64,000 nt of DNA from positions 517,538,852-517,602,851 of the forward strand of contig NC_053390.1 of the NCBI RefSeq assembly GCF_905171765.1. Reading direction: 5' to 3'. Position numbers and translations under genes: made by a program. How positions within the stretch are numbered: the stretch's first letter is position 1; the number at the start of each line of letters is the position of its first letter. The notes below the pieces were generated by a model that did no database searches, was not told the origin of the DNA, and was given only the letters and a program-made list of their open reading frames with translations. Source of the DNA: Bufo bufo. Lineage: Eukaryota > Chordata > Amphibia > Anura > Bufonidae. Positions 11,099 through 23,803 of the stretch are shown piece after piece.

Positions 11099-14000
11099 AT
11101 GAGGCAAACATCTAATAAGGGACGCGGTCATGGTCGTGGTGGTGGTGGTGATGGTGGAGCCTCTGGTGCAGGGAGAGGACGTGGCCGTTCTGCCACAGCT
11201 ACACGTCCTACTGAACCTACTACCTCAGGTCCCAGTAGCCGCCAGAATCGACAGCGATATTTGGTCGGGCCTAATGCCGTTCTAAGGATGGTAAGGCCTG
11301 AGCAAGTACAGGCGCTAGTCAATTGGGTGGCCGACAGTGGATCCAGCACGTTCACATTATCTCCCACCCAGTCTTCTGCAGAAAGCGCACAGGTGGCACC
11401 TGAAACCCATGCCCATCAGTCTGTCACATCACCCCCGTGCATATCGGGGAACCTGTCTGAGCCTCAAGTCATGCAGCAGTCTCTTATGCTGTTTTAAGAC
11501 TCTGCTGGCAGGGTTTCCCAAGGGCATCCACCTAGCCCTTCCCCAGGGGTGGAAGACATAGAATGCACAACCACTTATGTTTCCTGATGAGGACATGGGA
11601 ATACCACCTCAGCATGTCTCTGATGATGACGAAACACAGGTGGTAACTGCTGCGTCTTTCTGCAGTGTGCAGATCAAAAAGGAGGTCAGGGAGGAAGACT
11701 GGGTGGAAGACGATGCAGGGGACGATGAGGTCCTAGACCCCACATGGAATGAAGGTCGTGCCACTGACTTTCAGAGTTCGTAGGAAGAGGCAGTGGTGAG
11801 ACTGAGCCAACAGCGTAGCAAAAGTAGGAGCAGGGTGCAAAAGCAGAGCAGCCATCGCCAAAACAGTTCGCCTGCTACTCGCCACCGTCACCAGGGACCG
11901 AGGACACCAAAGGCAGCTTCAAGGAGTTCCCTGGCATGGCACTTCTTCACACAATGTGCTGACGACAAGACCCGAGTGGTGTGCACGCTGTGCCATCAGA
12001 GCCTGAAGCGAGGCATTAACGTTCTGAACCTTAGCACAACCTGCATGACCAGGCATCTACATGCGAGACACGGGCTGCAGTGGAGTAAGCACCTTCAAAA
12101 CCAAGAAACTCCCTCTTTTGCTGCTGCCTCGGCCTCTTCCTCTGCCTCTGGAGGAACGTTGGCACCTGCCGCCCAGCATACAGAGGATGTGCCACCAACA
12201 CCACCACCTCCGTCACCAAGCATCTCCACCATGTCACACGGAAGCGTTCAGCCCTCCATCTCACAAACCTTGGAGAGAAAGCGTAAATTCCCACCTAGCC
12301 ACCGTCGATCCCTGGCCCTGAATGCCAGCATTTCTAAACTACTGGCCTTTGAAATGCTGTCATTCAGGCTGGTGGAGACGGACAGCTTCAAACAGCTCAT
12401 GTCCCTTGCTGTCCCACAGTTCGTCTTTTCCCAGCCGCCACTACTTCTCCAGGAGAGCCGTGCCCTCCCTGCACAACCAAGTATCAGATAAAATAAAGTG
12501 TGCACTGCGCAACGCCATCTGTGGCAAGGTCCACCTAACCACAGATACGTAGACCAGTAAGCACGGCCAGGGACGCTATATCTCCCTAACTGCACACTGG
12601 GTAAATGTAGTGGCGGCTGGGCCCCAGGCGGAGAGCTGTTTGGCGCACGTCCTTCCGCCGCCAAGGATCGCAGGGCATCATTCTTTGCCTCCTGTTCCCT
12701 CCTCGGCTTCCTCCTCATCTTCTACCACCTCCTCATCCGGTCAGTGACAGACCTTCACCACCAACTTCAGCACAGCCAGGGGTAAACGTCAGCAGGCCGT
12801 TCTGAAACTGATGTGTTTGGGGGACAGGCCCCACACCGCGCAGGAGTTGTGGCGGGGTATAGAACAACAGACTGAGGAGTGGTTGCTGCCAGTGAGCCTC
12901 AAGCCCGGCCTGGTGGTGTGCGATAATGGGCGAAATCTTGTTGCAGCTCTGGGACTAGCCGGTTTGACGCACATCCCTTGCCTGGCGCATGTGCTGAATT
13001 TGGTGGTGCAGAAATTCATTCACAACTACCCCGACATGTCAGAGCTGCTGCATAAAGTGCGGGCCGTCTGTGCGCGCTTCCGGCATTCTCATCCTGCCGC
13101 CGCTCGGCTGTCTGCTCTACAGCGTAACTTCAGCCTTCCCGCTCACCGCCTCATATGCGATGTGCCCACCAGGTGGTACTCCACCTTGCACATGCTGGAG
13201 AGACTGTGCGAGCAGCAGCAGCCCATAGTGGAGTTTCAACTGCAGCACGCACGGGTGAGTCGCACTGCAGAACAGCACCACTTCACCACCAATGACGGGG
13301 CCTCCATGCGAGACCTGTGTGCCCTGTTGCACTGTTTCGAGTACTCCACCAACATGGCCAGTGGCGATGATGCCGTTATCAGCGTTACAATACCACTTCT
13401 ATGTCTCATTGAGAAAACACTTAGGGCGATCATGGAAGAGGATGTGGCCCAAGACGAGGAGGAGGAAGAGGGGTCAACTCTAACACTTTCAGGCCAGTCT
13501 TTTAGAAGTGGCTCAGAAAGAGGATTTTTGCAACAGCAGAGGCCAGGTACAAATTTGGCCAGCCAGGGCCCACTACTGGAGGAGGAGGAGGAGGATGGGG
13601 ATGAAGCATGTTCACAGCGGGGTGGCATCCAACGCAGCTCGGGCCCATCACTGGTGCGTGGCTGGGGGGATACGGAGGACGCAGACAATACGCCTCCCAC
13701 AGAGGACAGCTTGTCCTTACCTCTGGGCATCCTGGCACACATGAGCGACTACATGCTGCAGTGCCTGCGCAACGACAGCAGAGTTGCCCACATTTTAACG
13801 TGTGCTGACTACTGGGTGGTCACCCTGCTGGATCCCCGTTACAAAGACAATGTACCGTCCTTAATTCCCTCACTGGAGCGTGATCGGAAGATGCGCGATT
13901 ACAGGCGCACGCTGGTAGACGCGCTTCTGAGAGCATTCCCGACTGACGCCGGGGGACAAGTGGAAGCACAAGGCGAAGGCAGGGGAGGAGGAAGAGGTCG

Positions 14001-14433
14001 CCAACGCAGCTGTATCAGCGCCAGCACCTCAGAAGGCAGGGTTAGCATGGCTGACATGTGGAAAAGCTTTGTCACCTCGCCGCAACAACCGGCCCCAACT
14101 GCTGATATGGAGCGTGTTAGCAGGAGGCAGCATTTGAACAACATGGTGAAACAGTACCTGTGCACACGCCTACACATACTGACTGATGGTTCTGCCCCAT
14201 TCAACTTCTGGGTCTCCAAATTGTCCACATGGCCAGAGCTTGCCCTGTATGCCTTGGAGGTGCTGGCCTGCCCTGCAGCCAGTGTACTCTCTGAACGTGT
14301 ATTTAGCACGGCAGGAGGCGTCATTACAGACAGACGCAGCCGCCTGTCCACAGCCAACGTGGACAAGCTCAAGTTCATTAAAATGAACCAGGCTTGGATC
14401 CCTCACGACTTGTCTATACCTTGTGCAGAATAG
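11099..14433 (+). pseudogene. hAT transposase with BED finger, inactivated (element 1)
   Basis: This encoded a BED-zinc-finger hAT transposase, the nuclear enzyme that cuts and rejoins hAT ends. Pieces in order: an RG-rich N-terminus from ATG 11099, with NWVADSGSS; an acidic stretch with DPTW (about 11700-11745); a BED finger at about 11937-12072 (WHFF, CTLC, then RHLHARH); and the RNase H-like core with HLTTDT, VVCDNGRN and PCLAHVLNLVVQ. The C-terminal dimerisation region has CPAASVLSERVFSTAGG. The last 540 codons (12811-14433) are open and form the longest frame in the window. Breaks: stops after 11497 and 11783, a frameshift near 12418-12430, TAG at 12550-12552 where the sister elements have Trp, and TGA at 12745-12747. 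Confidence 0.9.
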
Positions 14434-14935
14434 ACAGTTCTAACAGCCTCAGCCATTCATCCTTGTACTCAAGTGCACTTATTCCTTTTTTTTTTTTATA
14501 TGTCCCAATATTTTGGGGGATACCCCTATGTAAAAATGCTAAATAACACACATCTGTGTTGGCTACCTATTCCTCCTTCGCCGCCTTCCACCTAGACCGC
14601 CAAGTGAGCCTGCACGGCCACATCCACCCATTCACCGCCTCCTCAACCTCTTCCTCCTACATCATTCCAAATTTTTATTTTTTTAAAGTCTTTTATGTTT
14701 TTTTAATTCATTTCCCTATCCACATTTGTTTGCAGAGCATTTGCCATGCTCTTAAGCACATTTTGCTGCCTTTTGCAGCCCACTAGCTCTTTCCATGACA
14801 TTTTTACAGCCATTTTAGTGCTCAAAAGTTCCTTCAATGGGGTTCGGGGTCAAGTTCGGGTCCCGAACCCGATTTTTTTTTTCAAGTTCGGCCGAACCTG
14901 CCGAACCCGAACATCCAGGTGTCCGCTCAACTCTA

Positions 14936-15122
14936 CCTATGACATGTCCACTGATTGGCTGAGCGTGACTGCAAGGCATTATGGGCAAAGCTGACTGGGA
15001 TGAGGTCATGCGAACCTTCTTTTTCATCTTCCTTCTATTCTGATTTGTTAAATGGTAGATGCCATTTTGATCGATTTGTGAAGAATTTTTTACAACTTTT
15101 TAAAGGAAATTCATAATAATAA
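14936..15122. other. Short flank between hAT 1 and the Helitron
   Basis: It contains ATTGGCTGAGCGTGACTGC and GATCGATTTGTGAAG. Together with 35114-35157, which ends AATCGATTTGCTCATCTCTA like a hAT terminus, it may be the remains of one older hAT MITE into which both hAT 1 and the Helitron inserted. The left end of that older element was not found. Confidence 0.35.
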
Positions 15123-15559
15123 TCTAATATATAAAGCTGAATGTATGTATTGACCTATGTATGTCCGCTAAAGGAATCCGCACTGTCACATTTACAATCA
15201 CAAAATTTTGGACAGCCACCTCCTGTGACTCGGGGAATGTCATAGACTATTTGACAAAAAATACAGGAGCCATTGTCTGTTGGCTGTTTTGGCAGTTAAC
15301 CTGGATATTTATCAGGTTGCATATAGCAACCAATCACAGCTCAGCTTCTATTTTGCTACAGGTAATTAATATAAGCGCTGATTGGTTGCTATAGACAATG
15401 CAAGACATTCTTAGTATAAGACAGCTTATGTGTGATTTAATATGATTTTGACCACATTTGGCACATAGGTACATCAGGTGTCCAGGAAGGTTTTAGACTG
15501 GGTCTCAGCCCTCTAGGGTGTACCGTTCCTGAGATATTCACTCTTATCCCATACACACG

Positions 15560-15749
15560 GTCACATGACTCTTAAGGGGGCAGGGTACTATGGAGGTTAC
15601 TATTAAGGGTGCAGGGGACTGTGGAGTTCACTATTAAAAGGGTAGCTGCTGTGGAGGCCACTGTTAAGGCAGCAGGGTACTGTGGAGGTCACTGTTAAGG
15701 GAGCAGGGTACCGTGGAAGTCACTGTTAAAAGGGCGGGTGCAGTAGAGG
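15560..15749. repeat. Helitron minisatellite, left part
   Basis: Imperfect units of about 30-40 bp contain GTGGAGGTCACTGTTAAGGG with variation in the G-rich part. The array is cut at 15749 by the LTR element and resumes at 34554. Confidence 0.8.
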
Positions 15750-16684
15750 TGTCACGGTGGGGAGTGGGGGGGGGGAACTCCACACTGTACAATGTAGGTT
15801 GGCGGGATATGCCACTAGGCCTGGAAACAGGTATAAAGGGAGCAGGTCACCTTCTAACACATCCCTAAATCCTAGCCCTGACCTCCTAACTGTATGAGCG
15901 AACCCTAATGGTGGGAGGGCTCATACCCGGAACATCTGGCCCTACTAAACTTAGATGATCCCTGGTAATAATGTCAGGGCTAGGAGACGACCTGTTCATC
16001 CATGACACGGAAGAACCGGAGTCTCAGCAGGCCTAGCAACAAGGAAAGGGACAGACAGTAGCATAATCCAGATTGGTAGGTAAGCACCCAGCGCAAACAA
16101 CAGCACTTACCTGCCACAACTGGATGAAACAACAAGTGCTACTGACTAGTGGTTCCCCCTCTGGAAAACTCTGGAGCCCACTTCCTCAGGCACGTGGTCA
16201 ATGCAGTTCCCCCTCCGAGGAACCCAGGAGCCCCGTCACCAGAGGCACAACACACAGGGAAACGTCTTGCATAAATGCTGGTCGAACAACACCAAAAGAC
16301 CAGACATGAAACAACAACAAAACATACACCACACCCTGAACATAAACCCACACCAAACATTAACACAGGTAAGGTAGGGAAAATGGAGGACACATAAGGG
16401 ATGACAATCTATGTCCAACAAGGTGGCCCTTTAAACTAGACAGATGGTAAGGTCCAGGATGGCAGCATAACTCCAGCTCTACAAGAAGCTGAAGTCCCAA
16501 TAAACTCAGGCTCCAAGCCCAAGTACTATAAGAGCCCACACCCAGCTCGACCTTGCTCACACTTTAACCCCATACCCACCAGAATTGGAAGGGACAACAA
16601 CCTAAAAGGGAAGTGTGTAACAACAAGAATGCACGGCTAAAGTGTCACGGTCCAGTACCACCAGACTATAAGACAGCCGTGACA
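15750..16684. repeat. Left LTR (935 bp)
   Basis: It aligns along its length with the split right LTR. Shared blocks include ATGCCACTAGGCCTGGAAA, ACATCCCTAAATCCTAGCCC, AGACGACCTGTTCATCC and CATGCACGGCTAAAGTGTC-like sequence near the end. The two differ at scattered sites and small indels, so the insertion is not recent. Confidence 0.8.
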
Positions 16685-17140
16685 CTCCCTCCCCTCAAAG
16701 CCCTCCCCAAAACATAACGGGAAAAAAGATGGAGGACCCACCACAAAGGGGAGAAAAAACTACCACCAACTAGGCCCCTGGCAGCCAGCCAACAAGCAGT
16801 CAGGAGAAACTTCACCGAACACCGCATCCATCTCAGACACCGTTGCCACTCCAGACTGATGCCAGTAAACATTCCCCAACCAGCACACAGCCAGTACACC
16901 AAAGAAATGCTGCCAGCAACAAGCACAAGAGATAGGAACAACTGAGAAAGGATGAGGGGAAGTACCAACACAAGCCACGGTTCACAACTATGGCAACACC
17001 TGTTACTAAGAACCGCGCCGTTACCGGTAACTCCCCTTTCACCCTCCCTCCGGCGGACAAGCAAGTATGCCAGAAACGTAAGGTGATACAAGCTGCACCC
17101 ACGTCCGCACGCAGAAATAGAGAGGCCATGTTGGACATAC
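16685..17140. other. Short interior of the LTR element
   Basis: 456 bases lie between the LTRs. The minus-strand frame 17091-16666 (141 codons) is hydrophobic-looking but matches no gag, protease, reverse transcriptase or integrase motif and runs into the LTR. No clear tRNA primer site was recognised on either strand. Confidence 0.55.
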
Positions 17141-17246
17141 TGTTACGATGAGGAGTGGGGGAAAACTCCACACCGTACAATGTAGGTTGGTGGGATATGC
17201 CACTAGGCCTGGAAAAAGGAATAAATGGAGCAGGTCACCTTCTAAC
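17141..17246. repeat. Right LTR, first part
   Basis: The first 106 bases of the right LTR run up to and include the left copy of the 8-bp duplication CTTCTAAC (17239-17246) made by hAT 2. Confidence 0.8.
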
Positions 17247-17417
17247 TAAGTGATGATCGAGCATGCTTGGCCGAACACCGCGCGTGCTCGAGTCTCCTCT
17301 CTGCGCGTTTGTTGGCTGCTACACAGCCAATAAACGTGCAGGTAAGTACTGCCAATGACTGTAATGCCATAGCCATATTGGTTACTGGCATTACGGTGAT
17401 TGGCTGGCTGGAACGCA

Positions 17418-17444
17418 TCATCGGGTGCTATAAAGCACCCGATG
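17418..17444. promoter_or_regulatory. Hairpin presenting a TATAAA box
   Basis: CATCGGGTGCT and AGCACCCGATG form a perfect 11-bp stem around ATAA, so TATAAAG spans the loop and stem. It lies 170 bases inside hAT 2 and upstream of its array, a plausible place for the transposase promoter. Promoter function is an inference from position and motif only. Confidence 0.35.
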
Positions 17445-17699
17445 ACACGTTGTTCGGCCACTCTTAGTCAGGGAGCGCTGTGCTATAGAAGGGACAGATA
17501 GTGTAGGGAATTGAATTTTATATTTTGGTTAGGCAGGGTTGGTGTTAGAGACCCAAAAGTCATCAGTTGTGTCTGTCAGCCATATATACTTTAAGTGCAA
17601 CCTGCACTAAATTGCGTGCGATTAGAAACCAAAAGTCCTTTTAAGGACTATTGTATCTGGCAACAATATATATTTTTAGCGCAACCTTGCAATTGTTTG

Positions 17700-18765
17700 G
17701 CCGCTGCAGACAGCGACATTATCTGCGCTACATCTTCTGTGTAACGTGTGTTCAGCCTAAAAATATCTGTGACATCCAGTGTACTTTTTCCGTAGACGGT
17801 GTCCGCTGCGGACAGTTACATTACCTGCACTACATCTCCTGTATAACGTTTGCGCATCCTAAAAATATCTGTGACATCCAGTGTACTTTTTCCGTAGACG
17901 CTGCGGACAGTGACATTACCTGAGCTATATCTCCTGTTTAACGTGTGCGCATATAAAAAATATCTGTGACATTAAGTGTACTTTTTCCGTAGACGCTGCG
18001 GACAGCGACATTATCTGCGCTGCATCTCCTGTTTAACGTGTGCGCATTCTAAAAATATCTGTGACATCCAGTGTACTATTTCCGTAGAAGGTGTCCACTG
18101 CGGACAGTTACATTACCTGCGCTACATCTCCTGAATAACGTTTGCACATTATAAATATCAGTGACATTCAGTTAAACTTTTTCGCCGCTGGTGACAGCGA
18201 CACTACCTGCGCTACATCTCCTGTATAACGTTTGCGCATCATAAATATCAGTGACATTCAGTAAAAAATTTTCACTGCTCGTGGCAGCGACATTACCTGC
18301 ACTACATCTCCTGTATAACGTTTGCGCATCATAAATATCAGTGACATTCAGTTTCATTTTTTTCGCCACTGGTGACAGCGACATTACTTGCGCTACATCT
18401 CCTGTATAACATTTGCGCATCATAAATATCAGTGATATTCCCTGTAATTTTTTATTAGCCGCTGGTGACAGCGACATTACCTGCGCTACATTTCCTGTAT
18501 AATGTTTGCGCATCATAAATATCAGTGACATTCAGTCAAATTTTTTCTCTGCTGGTGGCAGCGACATTACCGGAGCTACATCTCCTGTATAACGGTTGCG
18601 CATCATAAATATCAGTGACATTCAGTTCAATTTTTTCACCGCTGGTGACAGCGACATTACCTGCGCTACATCTCCTGTATGACGTTTGCGCATCAAAAAT
18701 ATCAGTGACATTCAGTCTAATTTTATTGCTGCTGGTGGCAGCGACATTACCTGCGCTACTGTACG
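17700..18765. repeat. hAT 2 array of ~90-bp units
   Basis: About twelve units are marked by GACATTACCTGCGCTACATC. In the later part starts fall at 18199, 18289, 18380, 18473, 18563, 18653 and 18743, a 90-93 base period. Earlier units carry AAAAATATCTGTGACATCC, later ones CATAAATATCAGTGACATTC. The array ends about 35 bases before the transposase start at 18799. Confidence 0.9.
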
Positions 18766-18798
18766 TGTGACATACTTGCAAGCATATATACCATATAA

Positions 18799-21700
18799 TA
18801 TGCAGAAGGCGAGCAGTAAGGGACTGGGAAGTGGCCGTGCTGCTGATGGTGCACGCAGAGGCCGTGACCCTGGGCGCGGTGAAACTGTGCCTGCTGCCAG
18901 AGCACAAAAAACACACTCATCCACGATACCTAGCTTCATGTCCCAGTTTGCAGGGTGGCGCAGGACACCACTCTCGAAGTCACACCAGTGCGACCAGGTG
19001 GTCGGTTGGATTGCAGCAGATAATGCTCCCAGTCGGTTAAGCACTACCCTGTCTTTCACAAAGGCCAGTCTCAGTAGCCAAGAGTCTGGTCAGCAGAATC
19101 CTCACCCTGATCCTCCTTCCTCCCACCATGGAGAGTCTTGCCAAACAAGTGATCCCACACTTGGATATTCCGAGGAGCTCTTTTCATCGCCATTCCTTGA
19201 TTTGGGCCTCTCGCCAATCCCGCTTGAAGAGGAACATGAGGAGATTGTGTGCACTGATGCCCAAACTCTTGAGCATACACAGTCACGTCACAAGATGACG
19301 ATGGGAAACGACAATCTGTGTTTCACGAGGTGGATGATGATGATGAGACACAGTTGCCAATAAGTCAACGGCAATTAGTGTCTCAAGACGTTGATGATGA
19401 GGATGAGACAGTTGTCAATAAGTGAGGTTGTTGTTAGGTCAACAAGTCAGGAGGATGATAAGAGTGAGGAAGTGGAAGAGGAGGTGGTGGACGATGAAAT
19501 CACTGACCCAACCTGGAAAGCCGAGCGAGGACAGCAGTACAGATGGGGAGGGATCCGCAGCACCGCAACAGGCTGGAAGAGGCAGTGGGGTGGCAAAAGG
19601 GAGAAGGCGGGCCACACCAAACAGGCCTGCAACTGTTCCCCAGAGCACCCGCTTACAGCAATCTCCCTTGCACGATAAAAGAATTGTCATTTGCAACCTG
19701 TGCCATACCAAAATGAGCAGGGGCGTGAACACTAGCAACCTCACCACCACCAGCATGATCCGCCACATGGCATCAAAGCACCCTAATAGGTGGGCCGAAT
19801 GCCTGGGTCCACAATCAGTGTCTGTGGGTCACACCACTGCCTCCTCTTCCACTGTGTTACATGCTGGCCAATCCCCTGTCCAAGACGCAGGCCCGGATGC
19901 CTCCCGCCTTGCAACTGGACCTTTGCAAGCACCATCAGCTAGCACATCCACTTATGTGTCCCAGCGCAGCGTACAGATGTCCATACCCCAGGCTTTTGAA
20001 TGAAAGCGCAAATACACAGCCACGCACTCATAGGCCATAGCACTAAATGCACACTTTTCCAAATTGCTGGCCCTGGAAATGTTGCCATTTAGGCTTGTAG
20101 ACACTGAGGCTTTCTGCAGCCTGATGGCGGCGGCGGTAGCTAGATACTCAGTCCCCAGCCGCCACTATTTTTCCAGGTGTGCCGTCCCCGCCTTACACCA
20201 GCATGTGTCCCGTAACATCACCCGTGCCCTGACCAACGCAGTTATTGGGAAGGTCCACTTAACGACTGACACATGGACAAGTGTTCGTGGCCAGGGATGC
20301 TACATTTCCATGACGGCACACTGGGTGAATGTTGTGGCGGCTGTGAGCGAGTCATACCCTGGGATGGCACAGGTGTTACCGACGCCAAGGATTGTGGCCC
20401 TACTTCCATCAGGATTTCCGTCAACACCTACATTAGTGGCTGCAACCCCCCCTTCTCCTCCTCCACCTCCTCCTCCACTTCCACCTCTGACATATCATCT
20501 TGCAGCACCAGTCAGCCATCAGTCAGTAGCTGGAAGCAGTGTAGCACTGCAGTAGGGAAGCGGCAACAGGCCGTGCTTAAACTAATATGTTTAGGTGACA
20601 AACAGCACACCACCGCAGAGCTGTGGCAGTGTAAGAGGCCATACTGAGCTGTGTCTCTCGCCACTCAACCTACAACCAGGCATGGTTGTGTCTGATAATG
20701 GCCGTAACTTGGTGGCAGCTTTGGAGCTCGGCAAGCTCACACACATACCATGACTAGCCCACGTGTTCAACTTAGTGGTTCAGCGGTTTGTCAAAACCTA
20801 ACCCAATTTGCTTGAGCTACTGATAAAGGTGCGCCGCGTGTGCCCATTTCCGAAAGTCATCTACAGCTGCCGCCGGTCTGGCAATGCTGCAGCAACGCTT
20901 GCAATTGCCAGGTCACCGACTGTTGTGCGATGTGAGCACACGCTGGAACTCCACGTTACACATGTTGGCCAGGCTTTGTGAGCAGCAGAGTGCAGTAGTG
21001 GAATACCAGCTGCAACAGGGTCGCCGCCTTTCCATTCAGCTTCCGCTCTTCACAAGTGACGAGTGGGCATGGATGTCTGACCTCTGTGAGGTTTTACGCA
21101 ACTTTGAGGAATCAACACAGATGCTGAGCGGCGATGCCACTATTATCAGCGTAACCATCCCACTTCTGTGTCTACTGAAACGCTCGCTGCTCACAACGGA
21201 GGATGAGGTGGAAATGGGGGACAGTACACAGGGTGATAGCCAGACCACCAGGGCCGGTGCAAGGATTTTTGCCGCCCTAGGCAAGATAAAAATTGCCGCG
21301 CCCCCCCGGCTTCACTGAGATCTGTGGATGACGCACTGTTATGGGAGGATCTGTGGATGACGCACTGTTATGGGAGGATCTGTGGATGACACTTATGTCA
21401 TCCACAGATCCCCATAAGTGTCATCTACAGATCCCCCATCAGATGCATCAGTGTGAAGGGAGGAGGCGGAGACACTCATGGTGGGGCCCGTTGCAGTGAT
21501 TCTACTCTAATACACCAGGCCCCATCCGCAGCTGTTAAGTACATTCAATCCGAATGGGTCGGCAATTACTGTACTGTACTTACTGTAGTACCTTATGTAT
21601 AGCATTAAGACGGAGCAGACCGGCAGCTCCCTCCTTATGCGCCGCCTGCCTGCTTATCTCACTTTATGAATGAACAGGCAGACGGGCAGGCGGCGCATGA

Positions 21701-23633
21701 GGAGGGAACTGCGGCAGGCGGCGCATGACCGAGGGAGCTGACGGTCAGTGCCATCTTAATGCTATACATAAGGTACTACAGTAAATACAGTACAGTAATT
21801 GCAGACCCATTCGGATTGAATGTACTTAGCAGCTGCGGGGCCCGGTGTATTAGAGTAGAGTCACTGCACCGGGCCCCGCCATGAGTGTCCCCGCCTCCTC
21901 CCTCCACACTGATACTTCGCTGGCCAGCGAAGTATCCGCAATCCGCTTTATAAGACGCACGGCCATTTCCCCCCCACTTTTAGGGGGGGAAAAGTGCGTC
22001 TTATAAGGCAAAAAATACAGTAAATAATAAACATATTGCATTGTCTACTGACTACTTACCAGTCCAGGACAATGAGATGAGCTGGTCTCTCATCTCTGGC
22101 TGCAGTCTGGCTCTGGGGACTGGTCCTGGAGATAAACACACGGTAGTAAGTACACCATTCACCGTGACCAATGTCGCCCTGGGGTCCGTCCTGGGGAAGA
22201 AGAAAGCAGCTGCACCTGTCCTGCACTCCAATCCAGGTAGGATGGTCTGGAGCCCACTTCTGTTCTGTCCCAGAACTAGGAGAAGGCAATTTAGGCACTG
22301 CCGCCGCTGCTGCCGCACTGGGGGTCGGGGGAGGCAAACTGCTGGTGGTGGGACTGCTGGACCGTGGCTGTGGCTGGCTGGCTGCTCGGCTGCTGCTCAG
22401 TGTGCAGCCTGAATCGCTCCACCCCTCTCTCTGCGTCACGTGACGTGCTCAAGGGTGGGAGGGGTCAGGGGGTTCAGTCCAGATCAAGATCATTCAGGGA
22501 GGGCGGCAGAGCTCCGCCTCCGCTCCACCCTCAGCAGCCCAGCAGCCACAGCCAGCCACGTAAGCTAGCACAGCAGCAGACGCAGTTAGTCACTCAGTCA
22601 GACGACAGCAGAGCAGTCAGCACTGAGCGGCGCCGGCGGCCGGAGATTCTTAGAGCGGCAAAGCGCTCAGCCTCAGCCGCTCAGGCTCAGCCCCCTGCTA
22701 AATGGCGCCCTAGGCGACTGCCTAGTTCGCCTTACTGGTGGCGCCGGCCCTGCAGACCACCCTCCGTTCGTCTTCTCAGCGTAAATTGGATGATGATGAT
22801 GAGGAGCAGGATGCGGTTGCCTCTGCTACAGAGGGTAGTATCCATAGCAGGTTTATTCCATATGTTCAGCGTGGATGGGCCGAAGAGGAGGAAGAGGATG
22901 AGGAGATTGAGAGTCATCCTCCTGATGAGGACAGCGAAGTCTTGTTTGTTGGGACTCTGGCACACATGGCTGACCTTATGTTATGCTGCCTTTCCCGTGA
23001 CCCTCGCGTTATACGCATTTTGGCCAACACCGATTACTGATTGTTCACCCTTGTCGACCCCCGCTTCAAAGAGAACTTCTCATCTCTCATTCCTGTGGTG
23101 GAGAGGAATAGCAAAATGGTGCAATATCAGAAGGTCCTTGTGGAAAAATTGCTCCAAAAATTTTCAGCTGACAACGCTGGCAGCAGAGTATGTAGTTCCT
23201 TGGGCAACCGAGGAGGGGAGAAGAAGGGGAACACACAGCAGTTCCAACAGAGGTAAGGCAACACTCTCCAAGGCCTGGGATAGTTTCATGACACCCCGCC
23301 AGCAAACTTAACCTGATGCGCGGCCTAGTGTCACAAGGAGAGAAAAGTTTTAGAAGATGGTGAAGGAGTACGTAGCAGACTGTGTCAGCATCCTCAATGA
23401 TCCCTCTGTGCCTTACAACTATTGGGTGTCCAAACTGGACACATGGCACGAACTGGTGCTCTACGCCTTGGAGGTTCTGGCCTGCCCTGCCGCCAGCGTT
23501 TTGTCAGAGCGGGTATTTAGTGCTGCTGGGGACAGGCATAACTGATAAGCGCATCCAACTGTCAACTGAAAATGCTGTCAACAAGGCCTGGATTGCCCCT
23601 GACTTCTCTACTCCACCTGAGGAATGCGGCTGA
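18799..23633 (+). pseudogene. hAT transposase with BED finger, inactivated (element 2)
   Basis: Same architecture as the element 1 transposase. ATG at 18799 opens an RG-rich N-terminus, followed by an acidic region with DPTW (about 19500), a BED finger at about 19680-19800 (CNLC ... MIRHMASKH), and the RNase H-like core with HLTTDTWTS and AHWVNVV. Then come a SDNGRNLVAAL block near 20690, STRWNSTLHML near 20940, and the C-terminal CPAASVLSERVFSAAG near 23480-23525. Breaks: several frame changes in the N-terminal half, TGA at 20001-20003, stops between 20600 and 20880, TGA at 23038-23040, and a 1.5-kb MITE after 21248. It is the most damaged of the three hAT transposases. Confidence 0.9.
21249..22752. 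mobile_element. hAT-type MITE with CAGGGCCGG ends, inside hAT 2
   Basis: It starts CAGGGCCGGTGC and ends GCGCCGGCCCTG. CAGACCAC is duplicated exactly on both sides (21241-21248 and 22753-22760), and its removal restores the transposase reading order. Subterminal CCGCCCTAGGC and GCCCTAGGCG extend the inverted repeat. The interior has a large palindrome (about 21470-21900, for example CATTCAATCCGAATGG with CCATTCGGATTGAATG) and short units containing GATCTGTGGATGAC near 21320-21440. No transposase. Confidence 0.9.
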
Positions 23634-23739
23634 ACATAAAGGCACTCTAAATGTGGCTTTTATGGTGTATTGAATACACTGTATTCCCATGCTCCCCTTC
23701 CACCACAAAAAAGGGTATATGGTTCAATATTCCTTTTCT

Positions 23740-23803
23740 CGTCCTTCTCAGCTCAGCAGCAGGCCCTCAATCATAATTTTTTCGATGGTCAGCTCAGCAG
23801 CAG
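23740..23803. repeat. hAT 2 tail minisatellite, left part
   Basis: Units of about 40 bp containing GGTCAGCTCAGCAGCAGGCC and CCTCAATCATAATTTTTTC. hAT 3 inserted in this array, which resumes at 32682. Confidence 0.85.

Larger units (their letters stand above)
9756..14935 (+). mobile_element. hAT element 1 (array plus BED/hAT transposase)
   Basis: The right terminus ends GTGTCCGCTCAACTCTA at 14935, which on the other strand starts TAGAGTTGAGCGGACACC, a hAT-type end. The following eight bases, CCTATGAC, would be the target duplication. The left terminus was not identified; the element begins immediately after the TTAA element at 9755, which may have inserted into or replaced it. Order inside: tandem array (9810-10985), broken transposase (11099-14433), then a 500-base tail with a CCGAACCCGA-rich subterminal region. 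Confidence 0.75.

Noticed and set aside
11099..14433. A host ZBED-like gene
   Set aside because: The frame is broken in several places, has no introns and sits between a tandem array and a hAT terminus, so it is a transposon pseudogene.
16666..17091. 141-codon minus-strand frame as a membrane protein
   Set aside because: Hydrophobic but without any family motif, and it runs from the LTR interior into the LTR.
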